From Candidatus Epulonipiscium viviparus (GTDB lineage: Bacteria > Bacillota > Clostridia > Lachnospirales > Cellulosilyticaceae), in NCBI RefSeq assembly GCF_030708075.1, contig NZ_CP117982.1, positions 905,398 through 969,397 of the forward strand: DNA of 64,000 nt, in the 5' to 3' direction. A program made the position numbers and the translations under genes. The notes beneath the pieces were generated by a model. That model was not told the origin of the DNA, searched no databases, and worked only from the letters and a program-made list of their open reading frames with translations. Below are positions 9,607-19,385 of the stretch, piece by piece (position 1 is the stretch's first letter; each line of letters starts with the position of its first letter).

Positions 9607-10785
9607 CTATCTCCCTCTTTTCGTCTTATCTAAAATGATATTTGCTAACTCTTTTTTTGACATTTTTGGAATGAAACTCACGGTGCCATCTCTTTCTATA
9701 ATTGTTGCAATATTAGTATCGGCACTAAATCCTGCGCCCTCTTCTTTTATATTGTTGGCAACGATGATATCCAAATTTTTTGACTTCAGCTTCTCTGTGG
9801 CATTTTCTATTACGTTTTGACTCTCTGCCGCAAATCCAACCAATATCTGATTTTTTTTAGTATCTCCTAAACTCTTTAGAATGTCTGGATTTTTTACCAG
9901 CTCCAAAACCAGTTTGTCATCACCTTTTTTTATTTTTTCTGCTTGAACTTCTTTTGGCCTAAAGTCTGCTACTGCGGCGGCCTTTATAACCACATCCACA
10001 TCTGTATAATTCTCATGCACTGCTTTATACATATCTCGCGCCGATATCACCTCCACAACTGTTACCCCTGCTGGTGGCGTTAGATTTGTTGGCCCAGATA
10101 CTAATATCACTTCCGCTCCTCTATCCTTTGCCATTTCAGCGAGGGCATACCCCATCTTTCCAGTCGAATAATTACTTAGGTATCGCATCGGATCGATTGC
10201 TTCGACAGTTCTTCCGGCGGTAATGAGATATTTCTTGCCCAGCAGGTCTTGGTCAACAGCAGGTTTATCGTTTAGATCTTTTATATAGGCAGTAATCTTA
10301 ACTGCATCTGGTAGTTTGCCAACTCCAACATCTCCGCAAGCAAGAACTCCGCTATCCGGCTCTATAACCAAATATCCTCTCGACTTTAATACTGAAATGT
10401 TCTCTTGTACAACTGGATTTGTATACATATTTGAATTCATTGCTGGCGCCAGAACAACTGTTCCCTTTGTGGCTAATACCATCGTCGTTAAAAAGTCATC
10501 TGCAATTCCAGCTCGCAGCTTGGCAATTATGTTCGCTGTGGCTGGTGCAATGAGAATGATTTTCGACTTCTTAGCGATTTCAATGTGTAAAACTTCTCCA
10601 TCGCCATCTGTCATATCAGTTATAACTGGCTTTCCCGTTATTGTTGCAAATGCCAGCGGTGCTGCAAACTCTGTTGAATTTTTAGTCATCACCACCTGTA
10701 TTTCGTACCCCAACTTTTTCAATGCACTTGCAACATCTATCACTTTATATGCTGCAATACCTCCGGTCACTCCAATTGTAATCAT
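9607..10785 (-). CDS. coaBC: Bifunctional phosphopantothenoylcysteine decarboxylase / phosphopantothenate-cysteine ligase
   Basis: Steps two and three of CoA synthesis. 392 residues. The N-terminal CoaC flavoprotein half has VTGGIAAYK, the active-site His in VLHIEIAK, APAMNSNMY and the substrate-flap GVLACGDVGVGK. The C-terminal CoaB half (from about residue 185) has LITAGRTVEAIDPMRYLSN, STGKMGYALA and the lysine-rich nucleotide-binding KIKK region. It is directly followed by coaX and preceded by an Mrr-like gene 18 nt away. Confidence 0.95.
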   Translation of the reverse strand: MITIGVTGGIAAYKVIDVASALKKLGYEIQVVMTKNSTEFAAPLAFATITGKPVITDMTDGDGEVLHIEIAKKSKIILIAPATANIIAKLRAGIADDFLTTMVLATKGTVVLAPAMNSNMYTNPVVQENISVLKSRGYLVIEPDSGVLACGDVGVGKLPDAVKITAYIKDLNDKPAVDQDLLGKKYLITAGRTVEAIDPMRYLSNYSTGKMGYALAEMAKDRGAEVILVSGPTNLTPPAGVTVVEVISARDMYKAVHENYTDVDVVIKAAAVADFRPKEVQAEKIKKGDDKLVLELVKNPDILKSLGDTKKNQILVGFAAESQNVIENATEKLKSKNLDIIVANNIKEEGAGFSADTNIATIIERDGTVSFIPKMSKKELANIILDKTKRGR

Positions 10786-10803
10786 AGCCTTCTCCTTTAA
10801 TAG

Positions 10804-11394
10804 TTATTTAGCAAATCTATTGGAAAGTTTAAATGATAAATCCCTCTTTTCTCGCAGCTCCCGCAATTTTTTTAATGTGCCCTCTAGAAAATCTCTCTCA
10901 AACACTTCTATTTTATCTTTCCATAATTGCTGTTTCAGTTCTTCGTCACAAAACGAATTGGCCACTATAATAAACTTGGTTCGTTTATACTCCACATTTT
11001 GCTTTTTAAAGGCTCCTAAATCTGTTTTTGTTAAATCGATTTCGTGATTAAAACATTTCACACATATTTTTCCACGTCGATGATAGACTATAATATCGCA
11101 ATATTTTTTTTCGGCATCACTTGGGAGATTTACAGCGTAGCCCGTATGCTTATATAACTCGCTAATATAATTCACAAATGTGCCCTGATCCATTGTATCG
11201 ATAATTTCTATATCTGATTTTTCATCAAACATTCGGCTTGCTTTTAATTTTGTAAATATCATAGCCACTAGTAAGGAAACCATCAATACTATTTCTATAC
11301 CCATTGGCGTAGAATTCATATCTTTGAATATAAACAAATAATATAAGTAACCCGAAATAGTTAATAGCATTATTCTAAAAACTGATACTAGCAT
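10804..11394 (-). CDS. Membrane-anchored Mrr-like restriction-endonuclease-fold protein
   Basis: 196 residues from the ATG at 11394 (GGAG 8 nt upstream). A longer frame to 11469 would overlap the ribosome site of the divergent gene and is less likely. Two N-terminal membrane helices (residues ~1-50) precede a soluble domain. That domain resembles Mrr_cat: MDQGTFVNYISELYKHTGY, then CDIIVYHRRGKICVKCF, giving the D...(Q/V)xK catalytic layout, with Val replacing the usual Gln. Proteins of this type are widespread and their role is not known; DNA cleavage is only inferred from the fold. It leads the coaBC-coaX-gltX gene string. Confidence 0.65.
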   Translation of the reverse strand: MLVSVFRIMLLTISGYLYYLFIFKDMNSTPMGIEIVLMVSLLVAMIFTKLKASRMFDEKSDIEIIDTMDQGTFVNYISELYKHTGYAVNLPSDAEKKYCDIIVYHRRGKICVKCFNHEIDLTKTDLGAFKKQNVEYKRTKFIIVANSFCDEELKQQLWKDKIEVFERDFLEGTLKKLRELREKRDLSFKLSNRFAK

Positions 11395-11471
11395 TTTTTT
11401 CACTCCTTTTTTTGGAGTATTGCCAAATTTAGGATTTTTTATACCATCTTTTATAATAATAGGAGGCAATC

Positions 11472-12383
11472 ATGACTAGATTTTTAATCTCACATTTCAT
11501 CAAAACTGATACTCACGTCCGAGAGCAATACGGAATTTTATCTGGAGCCGTTGGCATTGCTCTAAATATATTACTATTTTTTATGAAGTTAGTGATAGGG
11601 CTAATTTCCGGAAGCCTTTCCATCATTGCAGACTCGCTGAATAATTTCTCAGATTTTACCTCTTCTATCATCACTATTGCAGGCTTTAAGATTGCAGCCA
11701 AACCCGCAGATGACAAGCACCCCTTTGGCCATGCAAGAGTAGAATATATTTCGGGGCTTATCATATCCTTGTTTATCGTAGCCATCGGATTTCAGATTAT
11801 CTTTAGCTCCATTCAAGAAATTATATCCGGCGGTACAATCATCATCACTACATCTACATATATCATTTTACTACTCTCTATAACTATAAAATTTTGGCTA
11901 TATAAATTTAATTCACATCTTGGTGCCGTTATCGCATCTACCACCATCCTTGCCACGGCACAAGATAGCCTAAACGATGTATATGTAAGCTTGGGTATTT
12001 TGCTTTCGATCGCTATTTCTGAATACACAGGATTCAACTTGGATGCATACATCGGCTTTGCAGTTGCAGCATTCATCATCTACTCCGGCGCAATGCTAAT
12101 CAAAGAGACCATCGATCCGCTACTCGGTGCCGCGCCAGACGAGTCACTTGTTGCTACTATCCGAGAAAACATTTTATCTTATGATGGGGTATTGGGAGTT
12201 CACGATCTGCTAATTCATTCGTATGGGCCAGATAGAATTTATGTTTCGGCTCATGTTGAGGTCGATTCTAGAGTTGATATCACCACTAGCCACGACTTGG
12301 TCGACGGAATCGAAAACTATTTTATCGATACACTAGGCATCGAAATGGTGATACATCTCGACCCCATTCAAGCTGCAAATTAA
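11472..12383 (+). CDS. Cation diffusion facilitator (CDF) family metal exporter
   Basis: 303 residues, six predicted helices, then a cytoplasmic ferredoxin-like domain (from about residue 210) ending VIHLDPIQ. Helix 2 carries ADSLNNFSD and helix 5 AQDSLNDVYVS. The metal site would thus be D-N/D-D, not the D-D/H-D of zinc exporters such as YiiP. An acidic/Asn set is associated with manganese transport, so Mn2+ is plausible but unproven. HPFGHARVEY follows helix 2 as usual. The ATG follows AGGAGG at 11460-11465; the gene is divergent from the Mrr-like gene. Confidence 0.88.
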   Translation: MTRFLISHFIKTDTHVREQYGILSGAVGIALNILLFFMKLVIGLISGSLSIIADSLNNFSDFTSSIITIAGFKIAAKPADDKHPFGHARVEYISGLIISLFIVAIGFQIIFSSIQEIISGGTIIITTSTYIILLLSITIKFWLYKFNSHLGAVIASTTILATAQDSLNDVYVSLGILLSIAISEYTGFNLDAYIGFAVAAFIIYSGAMLIKETIDPLLGAAPDESLVATIRENILSYDGVLGVHDLLIHSYGPDRIYVSAHVEVDSRVDITTSHDLVDGIENYFIDTLGIEMVIHLDPIQAAN

Positions 12384-12452
12384 TATTTGATATGTGTTGT
12401 ATTTTTTTTAACTTTTGGCTACAATAAAAATAAAACTGATAGGGTGTGAGAT

Positions 12453-13316
12453 ATGCAAAAACTTATAGAAGCAAAAAATTTATTGTTTGAATATTATCAA
12501 GAAGATGACAACGGCAAAGTTGTGGAAACGATCAAGGCTCTCAACGACTTTTCTATTGATGTTGCATCTGGAGAGTTTTTAGTAATTTTGGGACACAACG
12601 GCTCTGGCAAATCCACCTTTGCAAAGCACATCAACGGAATTTTAAAGGCAAAATCTGGTATTTTGGTTGTAGATGGGTTTGATATGGCCGATAACAAAAA
12701 CATTTTCTCGGTACGCCAAAATGTGGGAATGGTATTTCAGAATCCCGACAATCAAATCGTGGCAACCATCGTGGAAGAAGACGTTGCTTTTGGCGTCGAA
12801 AATCTTGGATTGCCACCGTCTGAGATCCGTTCTCGCGTTGATACCGCATTAGAAACCGTGGGGATGTCGCAATTTAAAAATCGATCTCCTAACCAGCTTT
12901 CGGGAGGCCAAAAACAGAAGATTGCCATCGCCGGAATTATTGCTATGCGACCCAAGTGCATCGTGTTTGATGAGGCAACCGCCATGCTAGACCCCACCAG
13001 CCGAAAGCATGTAATGGAGACGATGCAAATGCTAAACCGCGAATACGGCATCACCATCATTCACATCACTCATTATATGCAAGAGGCAATCGTGGCTTCT
13101 CGCATTGTTGTAATGGACCATGGCAAGCTTTGCTTTGAAGGCACCCCCAAGCAGGTCTTTCAAAATGTAGAGAAACTGAAGCAGATCGGTCTTGATGTTC
13201 CCGATGCCACATATTTGGTATACCTACTTAACAAAAAAGGTCTCAACCTAGACCCAACGATTATTACAACCGAGGAGGTGGCTACTGCATTATGTCAACT
13301 AAAGCAATCGAAATAA
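12453..13316 (+). CDS. ecfA1: Energy-coupling factor transporter ATPase EcfA1
   Basis: One of two ATPases of ECF vitamin/metal importers. 287 residues. Walker A GHNGSGKST, Q-loop VFQNPDNQIV, signature LSGGQKQK, and Walker B CIVFDEATAMLDP, in which the usual DEP is DEAT as in EcfA1 proteins. The His switch is HITHYMQEA. It overlaps ecfA2 by 25 nt. No ecfT follows; the next gene runs in the opposite direction. Confidence 0.92.
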   Translation: MQKLIEAKNLLFEYYQEDDNGKVVETIKALNDFSIDVASGEFLVILGHNGSGKSTFAKHINGILKAKSGILVVDGFDMADNKNIFSVRQNVGMVFQNPDNQIVATIVEEDVAFGVENLGLPPSEIRSRVDTALETVGMSQFKNRSPNQLSGGQKQKIAIAGIIAMRPKCIVFDEATAMLDPTSRKHVMETMQMLNREYGITIIHITHYMQEAIVASRIVVMDHGKLCFEGTPKQVFQNVEKLKQIGLDVPDATYLVYLLNKKGLNLDPTIITTEEVATALCQLKQSK

Positions 13317-14143
13317 TTGATCTCTCTCATATCTACAACCCCGGCACGCCATTCGAAAAGCAATCGCTCTCCAATATCTCTCTTTCTATAGACAAAGGCG
13401 ATTTCGTTGGGATTATCGGTCACACTGGTTCTGGAAAGTCTACACTTATTCAGATGTTTAATGGCCTCATCACGCCTACATCTGGTACTGTTCTAGTTAA
13501 TGGCATAGATATCAATGCGGAAGATACTGATAAACGAGCAATACGGCAAAAGGTGGGGCTAGTTTTTCAATACCCAGAGCATCAGCTGTTTGAGCTTACC
13601 GTTCTCAAAGATGTGGAATACGGCCCTCGCAACCTGGGGCTTTCCGAAGAAGTCATCCAAGAGCGGGTACGCAAATCTCTTCGTGCCGTATCGTTACCCG
13701 AAAACCTTTGGGATAACGCACCATTTTCGCTTTCGGGAGGACAAAAGCGTCGCGTCGCTATTGCTGGTGTTATTGCCATGGAGCCCGACATTCTGGTGCT
13801 TGACGAACCTACGGCTGGACTAGACCCCAAGGGCCGAGACGATTTATTTATGCAACTAAAACAGATGCATCAAGAACTGGGAATAACTATAATTTTAATT
13901 TCGCATAGCATGGAGGATGTGGCAAAATATGCCAAAAAGCTCCTCGTATTGCACAACGGCACCATTGCTTTTACTGGTACTCCGCGAGAAATCTTTACCC
14001 ACACCAAAGAGCTCGAAGCCATCGGACTTGCTCCTCCACAAATCAAGTATATTGTCAACGAATTGATTACACGCGGATTCCCTCTCGAGAACACTATTTT
14101 ATCTGTCGAAGAAGCTGCGGATGCGATATTAAAATGTTTATAG
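13292..14143 (+). CDS. ecfA2: Energy-coupling factor transporter ATPase EcfA2
   Basis: 283 residues, partner of EcfA1. Walker A GHTGSGKST, Q-loop VFQYPEHQLFE, signature LSGGQKRRVAIAG, Walker B LVLDEPTAGLDP, and the His in LISHSMEDVAKYA. The ATG at 13292 lies inside ecfA1 after GAGGAGG. The membrane scaffold EcfT and any S component are not in this window, so they must be encoded elsewhere or have been lost. Confidence 0.92.
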   Translation: MSTKAIEIIDLSHIYNPGTPFEKQSLSNISLSIDKGDFVGIIGHTGSGKSTLIQMFNGLITPTSGTVLVNGIDINAEDTDKRAIRQKVGLVFQYPEHQLFELTVLKDVEYGPRNLGLSEEVIQERVRKSLRAVSLPENLWDNAPFSLSGGQKRRVAIAGVIAMEPDILVLDEPTAGLDPKGRDDLFMQLKQMHQELGITIILISHSMEDVAKYAKKLLVLHNGTIAFTGTPREIFTHTKELEAIGLAPPQIKYIVNELITRGFPLENTILSVEEAADAILKCL

Positions 14144-14145
14144 GC

Positions 14146-14174
14146 AACAAAAGCTTCCGCTGTTATAGGGAAGC
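14146..14174 (-). terminator. Terminator of the SNF2 helicase gene
   Basis: On the minus strand GCTTCC (14174-14169) pairs with GGAAGC (14158-14153) around a 10-nt loop, followed by TTTTGTTGC. It sits between the converging ecfA2 and SNF2 genes. Confidence 0.6.
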
Positions 14175-14187
14175 CTCTCAAATCAAC

Positions 14188-17100
14188 TTAATCAAACAGC
14201 CCCATCAGTTCCTCCTGCGATAGGCTACTTATCATCTTATTCTCATTTGACAAAATACTTTCGCTAAGCAATGCTTTTGAATCCTGCAGTTGTTTTATCT
14301 TTTCCTCAATTGTATTCTTTGCTATCAACTTAAATACTTGTACGGTATTCTTTTGCCCCATTCTGTATGCTCTGTCTGTTGCCTGATTTTGCGCGGATAA
14401 GTTCCACCATGGATCGTAGTGTATCACGATATCTGCTGCTGTCAAATTTAAGCCTACCCCACCTGCTTTTAATGATATTAGAAATACTTGCATATCTCCT
14501 TCGTTAAACTCTTCGACCATCTTCATCCGATCTTTTGGTCGCACATCTCCCCTAAGCGTGTTGTGTCTAATCATTTTCTCATGCAACTTTTGCGATATCA
14601 TCGCTAGCATCGAGGTAAATTGTGAAAACAATAGTACTTTGTGCCCCGCTTCCACGCAATCTTGAATTATCTCTAACGCACTTTCCAGCTTTGCGCTACC
14701 TCCAAAATAATCTTCCAAAAATATACTCGGATGCGCGCATATTTGTCGTAATCGCATCAGTGCGGCTAGCATTTTGATAGTATTCTTCTCACGCGAATCT
14801 TCCGCTATTTCTGCCATAAGCTCTTTCTTTGCCGATGCCGCGTGAGAAACATAAACTGCTTCTTGCTGCGGTGTCAACTTCGTATATATCGTTGTTTCTA
14901 TTTTTTCTGGCAACTCCGAGAGTACATCTTTTTTCATTCTCCGCAATATAAATGGTGATATCATATATCTTAGCTTATCCGCGGCATAATCTTCTTCATT
15001 TCTGATCGGTATCTCTAGCTTTTGCCTAAATTCTTTTTCGGAATACAAATATCCTGGCATAATAAAGTCAAAGATGCTCCAGAGCTCCATCAGCGAGTTT
15101 TCTATTGGTGTACCCGTCAACGCCATTCTCTTTGCGGCAACAACTCTTTTGACCGCTTTTGCATTCTGTGTTGCACTATTTTTAATATAATGAGCCTCAT
15201 CCAATACGCAATATTCAAATTGTAGTTGCTCATATAGCTCTATATCTCTCTTTATCGAGTCATACGACGTAACTACAATATTTACATCTGCTAGATCCTT
15301 TAGCAACTCCGATCTTGCTTTTGCATTGCCAACTACCATCTTCAGCTTTAGCTGCGGCGCAAATTTTGATACCTCTTTTTCCCAATTTAGCACAAGCGAT
15401 GTCGGGCAAACCACTAGCGAAATCGCATCTTTTGGAAGCGTTAAAAATACAGCTATCATCTGAAGAGTCTTTCCAAGCCCCATGTCATCTGCTAGTATTC
15501 CACCAAAATTATATTTGCCAAGTGTCATAATAAAGTTATATCCAACTATCTGATAATCACGCACCACATGTGCAATAGGCGCGGGCACCTCCACTTCACT
15601 GGTCTCCTCAAAATCCTTCGAAATTTGTATAAATTCATCATCCACATCTTTGGACTTATCCTTTAATAGCTCATTTAAATATAAGGCTCTATGCTTAGAA
15701 ATTCTAAATTCCTCTTCGCCTTCCAAGTCTATCTCCAGCTCCTGAATTACTTTGTCAAGCTCTGCAGCCTCTTCTCCTGTAATATCAATAAATTCACCAC
15801 TCTTGAGTTTATAATATTTCTTCTTTGCGCGATATGAGGCTAGCAAGAGCGAAATCTCCTCTTTGGGAATGCCTGTCTCTTCTATGCTTATATCTATCCA
15901 ATTGGTTTTAGTTTTAATTTTTATATTTGCGCTGCCCACTTTTTTAATCTGCTTCGACCGCAACGCGCTACTCACGAATATCTCGCAAAAACGAGCAAAG
16001 TCTTCTACTCCAGATAGCAAAAAATTAAATACATCCTCATCTTCTGCTATCACAAAAAATTCATCTTTTAGCTTAAAATTATATCTGCTTAGCAGTGATT
16101 TAATATACCTTTCCTTAAATATATCTCTTGTTATCTCCTGCGGAATTTCGTCTTTGCCAATATTAAAGATGCGCTCATTATACTCATACTCGATCTTTGC
16201 TTCAATCTCATTAGCAGATGTCAGGTCTAGATAGACTCTTGCAATTAGTGGCTGTGAAATAAGCCTTTCTGGCAAGTCCAATGTTAAATTTTTTATCGCC
16301 GGACCTAGCAATTGCGTTAGCACTGGTAGATAGTTTGCCTCAAACGTTAACGTATAATATCTCTGCGCTAGTAGCGTATCAACCAACGGCTTAATCTTTT
16401 TCCTAAATTTGTCATCTACTCTAAACAGCTCCCCTTTCATAATAATAAATTTTTCGTTATATATATAATGCAAGGTCTCTATCTCCAAGCATCGAAGGCA
16501 AAATGATTCTCCCGCAGCTGCAATCACAAAGGATAACTCCGGAGCCGTATCGTGCCAACATTGCGTATTCTTTTTATAGTATAGCTCAAACAGCTTCTCC
16601 ATTGCGGCTTCATTTAGCAACGCTTTGTCTCCTTCATATTCTAAAAATTCGCCATCCTTTATGATCTTTGCCAATGCGGCCGACTTTGCTGTAAAATTAT
16701 TTATTGCAAGCAATAGATTTGTGCTCCTACCAAAAGCACGTCTAAATCCATATCTAATATCTGCTCCCATCTCGGCGATATTTTTAACCGTAAACATTTT
16801 GTTATGACCTACCTTAAGTTGTACATACACTCCTTTATAATTTTTCGTATCTAATACAAATATCGGCTCTACCGTTATCGCGTCGGAGTCTCTGCGATAT
16901 TGTTCCAGATCATAAATCGTATCTGCATACATTTGGATCAACGAGTTCAATGCGGCGTTATCACCAAACTCGGCTTCTTCGGCAGTTTTAAATTTTATAT
17001 CTGCTGTATTTGCCATATATCCCAAAACCAACGCCACTGAGTGTTTACACATTCCTGGATAAATTTTACTATCAATACACGTACACCGACTCTCCACTAT

Positions 17101-17283
17101 GCTTGTAAGTGAATTACCCAGTGTTACTACTGCGTTTTCATTGTCTACATATCCCGATAAAATCAGGTTTTCGCCATCAATTTCTTTTACCACTGCCGAA
17201 ACTTTGTTGTTGTTAAATACTTGCAACCCCTTATGATAAACCACTATGTTGGCCGCACTCTTCTTAATTACGCTATTGTCCAT
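14188..17283 (-). CDS. SWIM zinc-finger SNF2-family DNA helicase/translocase
   Basis: 1031 residues. A SWIM-type zinc finger lies near residue 70-90 (CTCIDSKIYPGMCKHS), followed by the SNF2-associated region. The ATPase core starts near residue 570: Walker A LADDMGLGKT, DEAHYIKN, LTGTPIENSLMELWSI, then the helicase C lobe with LLFSQFTSMLAMI, LKAGGVGLNLTAAD and DRAYRMGQ. These bacterial SNF2 proteins use ATP to move along duplex DNA; the cellular role is generally unknown. It starts 7 nt after the upstream partner gene with AAAGG 8 nt before the ATG, so the two are surely co-expressed. Confidence 0.93.
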   Translation of the reverse strand: MDNSVIKKSAANIVVYHKGLQVFNNNKVSAVVKEIDGENLILSGYVDNENAVVTLGNSLTSIVESRCTCIDSKIYPGMCKHSVALVLGYMANTADIKFKTAEEAEFGDNAALNSLIQMYADTIYDLEQYRRDSDAITVEPIFVLDTKNYKGVYVQLKVGHNKMFTVKNIAEMGADIRYGFRRAFGRSTNLLLAINNFTAKSAALAKIIKDGEFLEYEGDKALLNEAAMEKLFELYYKKNTQCWHDTAPELSFVIAAAGESFCLRCLEIETLHYIYNEKFIIMKGELFRVDDKFRKKIKPLVDTLLAQRYYTLTFEANYLPVLTQLLGPAIKNLTLDLPERLISQPLIARVYLDLTSANEIEAKIEYEYNERIFNIGKDEIPQEITRDIFKERYIKSLLSRYNFKLKDEFFVIAEDEDVFNFLLSGVEDFARFCEIFVSSALRSKQIKKVGSANIKIKTKTNWIDISIEETGIPKEEISLLLASYRAKKKYYKLKSGEFIDITGEEAAELDKVIQELEIDLEGEEEFRISKHRALYLNELLKDKSKDVDDEFIQISKDFEETSEVEVPAPIAHVVRDYQIVGYNFIMTLGKYNFGGILADDMGLGKTLQMIAVFLTLPKDAISLVVCPTSLVLNWEKEVSKFAPQLKLKMVVGNAKARSELLKDLADVNIVVTSYDSIKRDIELYEQLQFEYCVLDEAHYIKNSATQNAKAVKRVVAAKRMALTGTPIENSLMELWSIFDFIMPGYLYSEKEFRQKLEIPIRNEEDYAADKLRYMISPFILRRMKKDVLSELPEKIETTIYTKLTPQQEAVYVSHAASAKKELMAEIAEDSREKNTIKMLAALMRLRQICAHPSIFLEDYFGGSAKLESALEIIQDCVEAGHKVLLFSQFTSMLAMISQKLHEKMIRHNTLRGDVRPKDRMKMVEEFNEGDMQVFLISLKAGGVGLNLTAADIVIHYDPWWNLSAQNQATDRAYRMGQKNTVQVFKLIAKNTIEEKIKQLQDSKALLSESILSNENKMISSLSQEELMGLFD

Positions 17284-17289
17284 TCAACT

Positions 17290-18591
17290 TTACCTTTCTA
17301 TTAAACAGAACAAGCCGTTTTTTTCAAGCTCATCCTTAATTTTTAATTTATCTTGAGACTTAATTTCAATAAAATTTTGATGCTGCGCAACCATGCTTTT
17401 CTTAACTTTCGCGATTTCTAATAGCGCATCTTGCGTTGCCTGATCGCTACATTCTATAACAGTCATGGTGCGAATTTTTATATTTTTTAGATCAGCTTTC
17501 CATTTATCAAAAGCCTCCGCTACAATTTGCGGCAAAGGCGATGTTGCTTCTTCTGCTATATATTCATAAATTTTATTGAGATCAATTTTTTGGTCCAAAG
17601 CTTTTATAACCATATCAAAATCTAGTTTATATATTGTATTTTCACCGCTTTCAATTTTGGTTGCAATATTATTTAAGGTTTTTTCGTGAGCAAGCTTTTT
17701 TTTGCTCGGACCCAAAATAATATTCAGGTTTTCATCGACAATCAAGTCGTTTTGAATCAACTTTACCCCTGTGCTATCAACCAGCTCTTCTGATGCGCCA
17801 ATTATAAAAGCTCCTATTGCAGTCAATTTTACAAATTTGGGAGTAAAAATATGCTTAATCTCGGGGCTATTCTCTACTTCTTCTATCTGATAGACTACAT
17901 CAACAATTCCCAAATTCACAAAGTAGTTCATAATGCAAACATCAATAAACCTTTTTTCGAACTTGTTCCAATTATCAACCAATTGATTATTATGCCATGA
18001 ATTTTTGTTTTTGATATACACAAAACCGGTATCATCTTCCAAAAATTTCCTTCTCGCCTTGCACAGGGTATCATTAATATCTGCAATATCAATCCATTCA
18101 TTTTGAGGAAGGTATTTTAGAGTTGTCACCAAATAATGCCTAGCCCGAATCAGATTTGTTTTCATAGTAACAAACTCTGTCTCCGGAATATCAAAAATTT
18201 CGTATATCTGCTGACTATTCATATACGCATCATATAAAAATATCATCTGTTCCTCAACAGGATATCGCTTAAACTCCCGCGCTTTGTTTGAGGTACTTAT
18301 TGTTCTCCAAGCCAACTCCAATAGACCTGCAGATTTCAAAATATTTAGCAAACCCTTTACCTTTCCTTTGTTAATCAAATTTTTGGGAATATTACCCGAG
18401 GCTTTGTCTGTGTAATCTATATTTTCTAATACAGAGTTTAACTTTTTCCACGTAATTTTGCTTAAAGAAATTGTATTTGTTGCATTATTTTGTATAATCT
18501 CATTTGAAATAAGATTTAATATTGCCAACCAATCCTTGGCGGCAAACTGAGTAGTTTCTCTCATAAAAAAAATATCGACTGTTTTTTCCAT
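17290..18591 (-). CDS. SNF2-associated protein of unknown function, possible Helicase_C_3-like C-terminus
   Basis: 433 residues from the ATG at 18591 (AAAGGA about 12 nt upstream; an ATG at 18612 would add seven residues but lacks a ribosome site). The protein is Lys/Asn/Ile-rich and soluble. Residues ~365-430 (SPLPQIVAEAFDKWKAD..., IRTMTVIECSDQATQDALLE) resemble the XPB/Ssl2-N-like domain called Helicase_C_3, where PLPQ, a Trp and a VIEC/LEC strand recur; this is a weak call. The N-terminal part (LNLISNEIIQNN, WKKLNSVLENI) is unrecognised. Its 7-nt spacing to the SWIM/SNF2 gene suggests a functional pair. Confidence 0.55.
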   Translation of the reverse strand: MEKTVDIFFMRETTQFAAKDWLAILNLISNEIIQNNATNTISLSKITWKKLNSVLENIDYTDKASGNIPKNLINKGKVKGLLNILKSAGLLELAWRTISTSNKAREFKRYPVEEQMIFLYDAYMNSQQIYEIFDIPETEFVTMKTNLIRARHYLVTTLKYLPQNEWIDIADINDTLCKARRKFLEDDTGFVYIKNKNSWHNNQLVDNWNKFEKRFIDVCIMNYFVNLGIVDVVYQIEEVENSPEIKHIFTPKFVKLTAIGAFIIGASEELVDSTGVKLIQNDLIVDENLNIILGPSKKKLAHEKTLNNIATKIESGENTIYKLDFDMVIKALDQKIDLNKIYEYIAEEATSPLPQIVAEAFDKWKADLKNIKIRTMTVIECSDQATQDALLEIAKVKKSMVAQHQNFIEIKSQDKLKIKDELEKNGLFCLIER

Positions 18592-18706
18592 AATAATAAA
18601 AAATCCTTTCATAATTGTATAATGCCAATTTTTGTAGTATAATTATATAAATTTTAACATTTATTGTCAAATTCAGACATTAGGACATATCGAAAGGAAA
18701 ATTACT

Positions 18707-19342
18707 ATGCGTCTAAGACGAGATAAAAACGCAGCGCCTTTTATAGAGGACTGCAACAAAATTATAAAAAATCCATATGAATATAAAGGTAAATGGCAAG
18801 AACTATTTAATAACTCAAACCCTATTCACGTTGAATTTGGAGCCGGGAAAGGTGGATTTATCACAGAACTTTCTAAGGCAAACCCAAATATAAATTATAT
18901 CGCGGTGGAGAAGGCCGAGACAATCGTGTATAAAGCATTAAAACACGCATCTGATATTTCAGACAATCTATATTTTCTATATTTTGATGTAGATGAATGC
19001 ATCAATATTTTTGAAGCCGGAGAAGTCGAGCGAATCTACCTAAACTTTTCTGATCCTTGGCACAAAAATCGATATAAGAAACGCAGACTTACGCATCGGA
19101 ATTTTTTGGATAAATATGCCAAAATTTTATCTACTGCCGGTGAAATTCACTTTAAAACAGATAACAAAAAGCTATTTGGATTTTCTATCGAAGAATTTAG
19201 TGCGCAAAATTGGCTATTAACAGAAGTTACGCTAGATTTGCATAAGGCAAATGTAGACAATATCATGACCGAATACGAAAAAAAGTTTAGCGAACAAGGA
19301 CTTACTATAAATCGTTTAGTTGCGACACACAAACAAGCCTGA
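18707..19342 (+). CDS. trmB: tRNA (guanine-46-N7)-methyltransferase
   Basis: Makes m7G46 in the variable loop of tRNAs using SAM. 211 residues, the normal length. Motifs: MRLRRDKNAAPFI at the start, HVEFGAGKGGFI (SAM loop), YIAVEKAE, the diagnostic LNFSDPWHKNRYKKRRLTH, and the C-terminal TEYEKKF. The ATG follows GAAAGGA. It is divergent from the SNF2 partner and followed 43 nt later by the Gln-rich repeat gene. Confidence 0.95.
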   Translation: MRLRRDKNAAPFIEDCNKIIKNPYEYKGKWQELFNNSNPIHVEFGAGKGGFITELSKANPNINYIAVEKAETIVYKALKHASDISDNLYFLYFDVDECINIFEAGEVERIYLNFSDPWHKNRYKKRRLTHRNFLDKYAKILSTAGEIHFKTDNKKLFGFSIEEFSAQNWLLTEVTLDLHKANVDNIMTEYEKKFSEQGLTINRLVATHKQA

Positions 19343-19385
19343 TTGCATATATTGGTAGTAACGCTATTTGAAAGGATGATATCAA

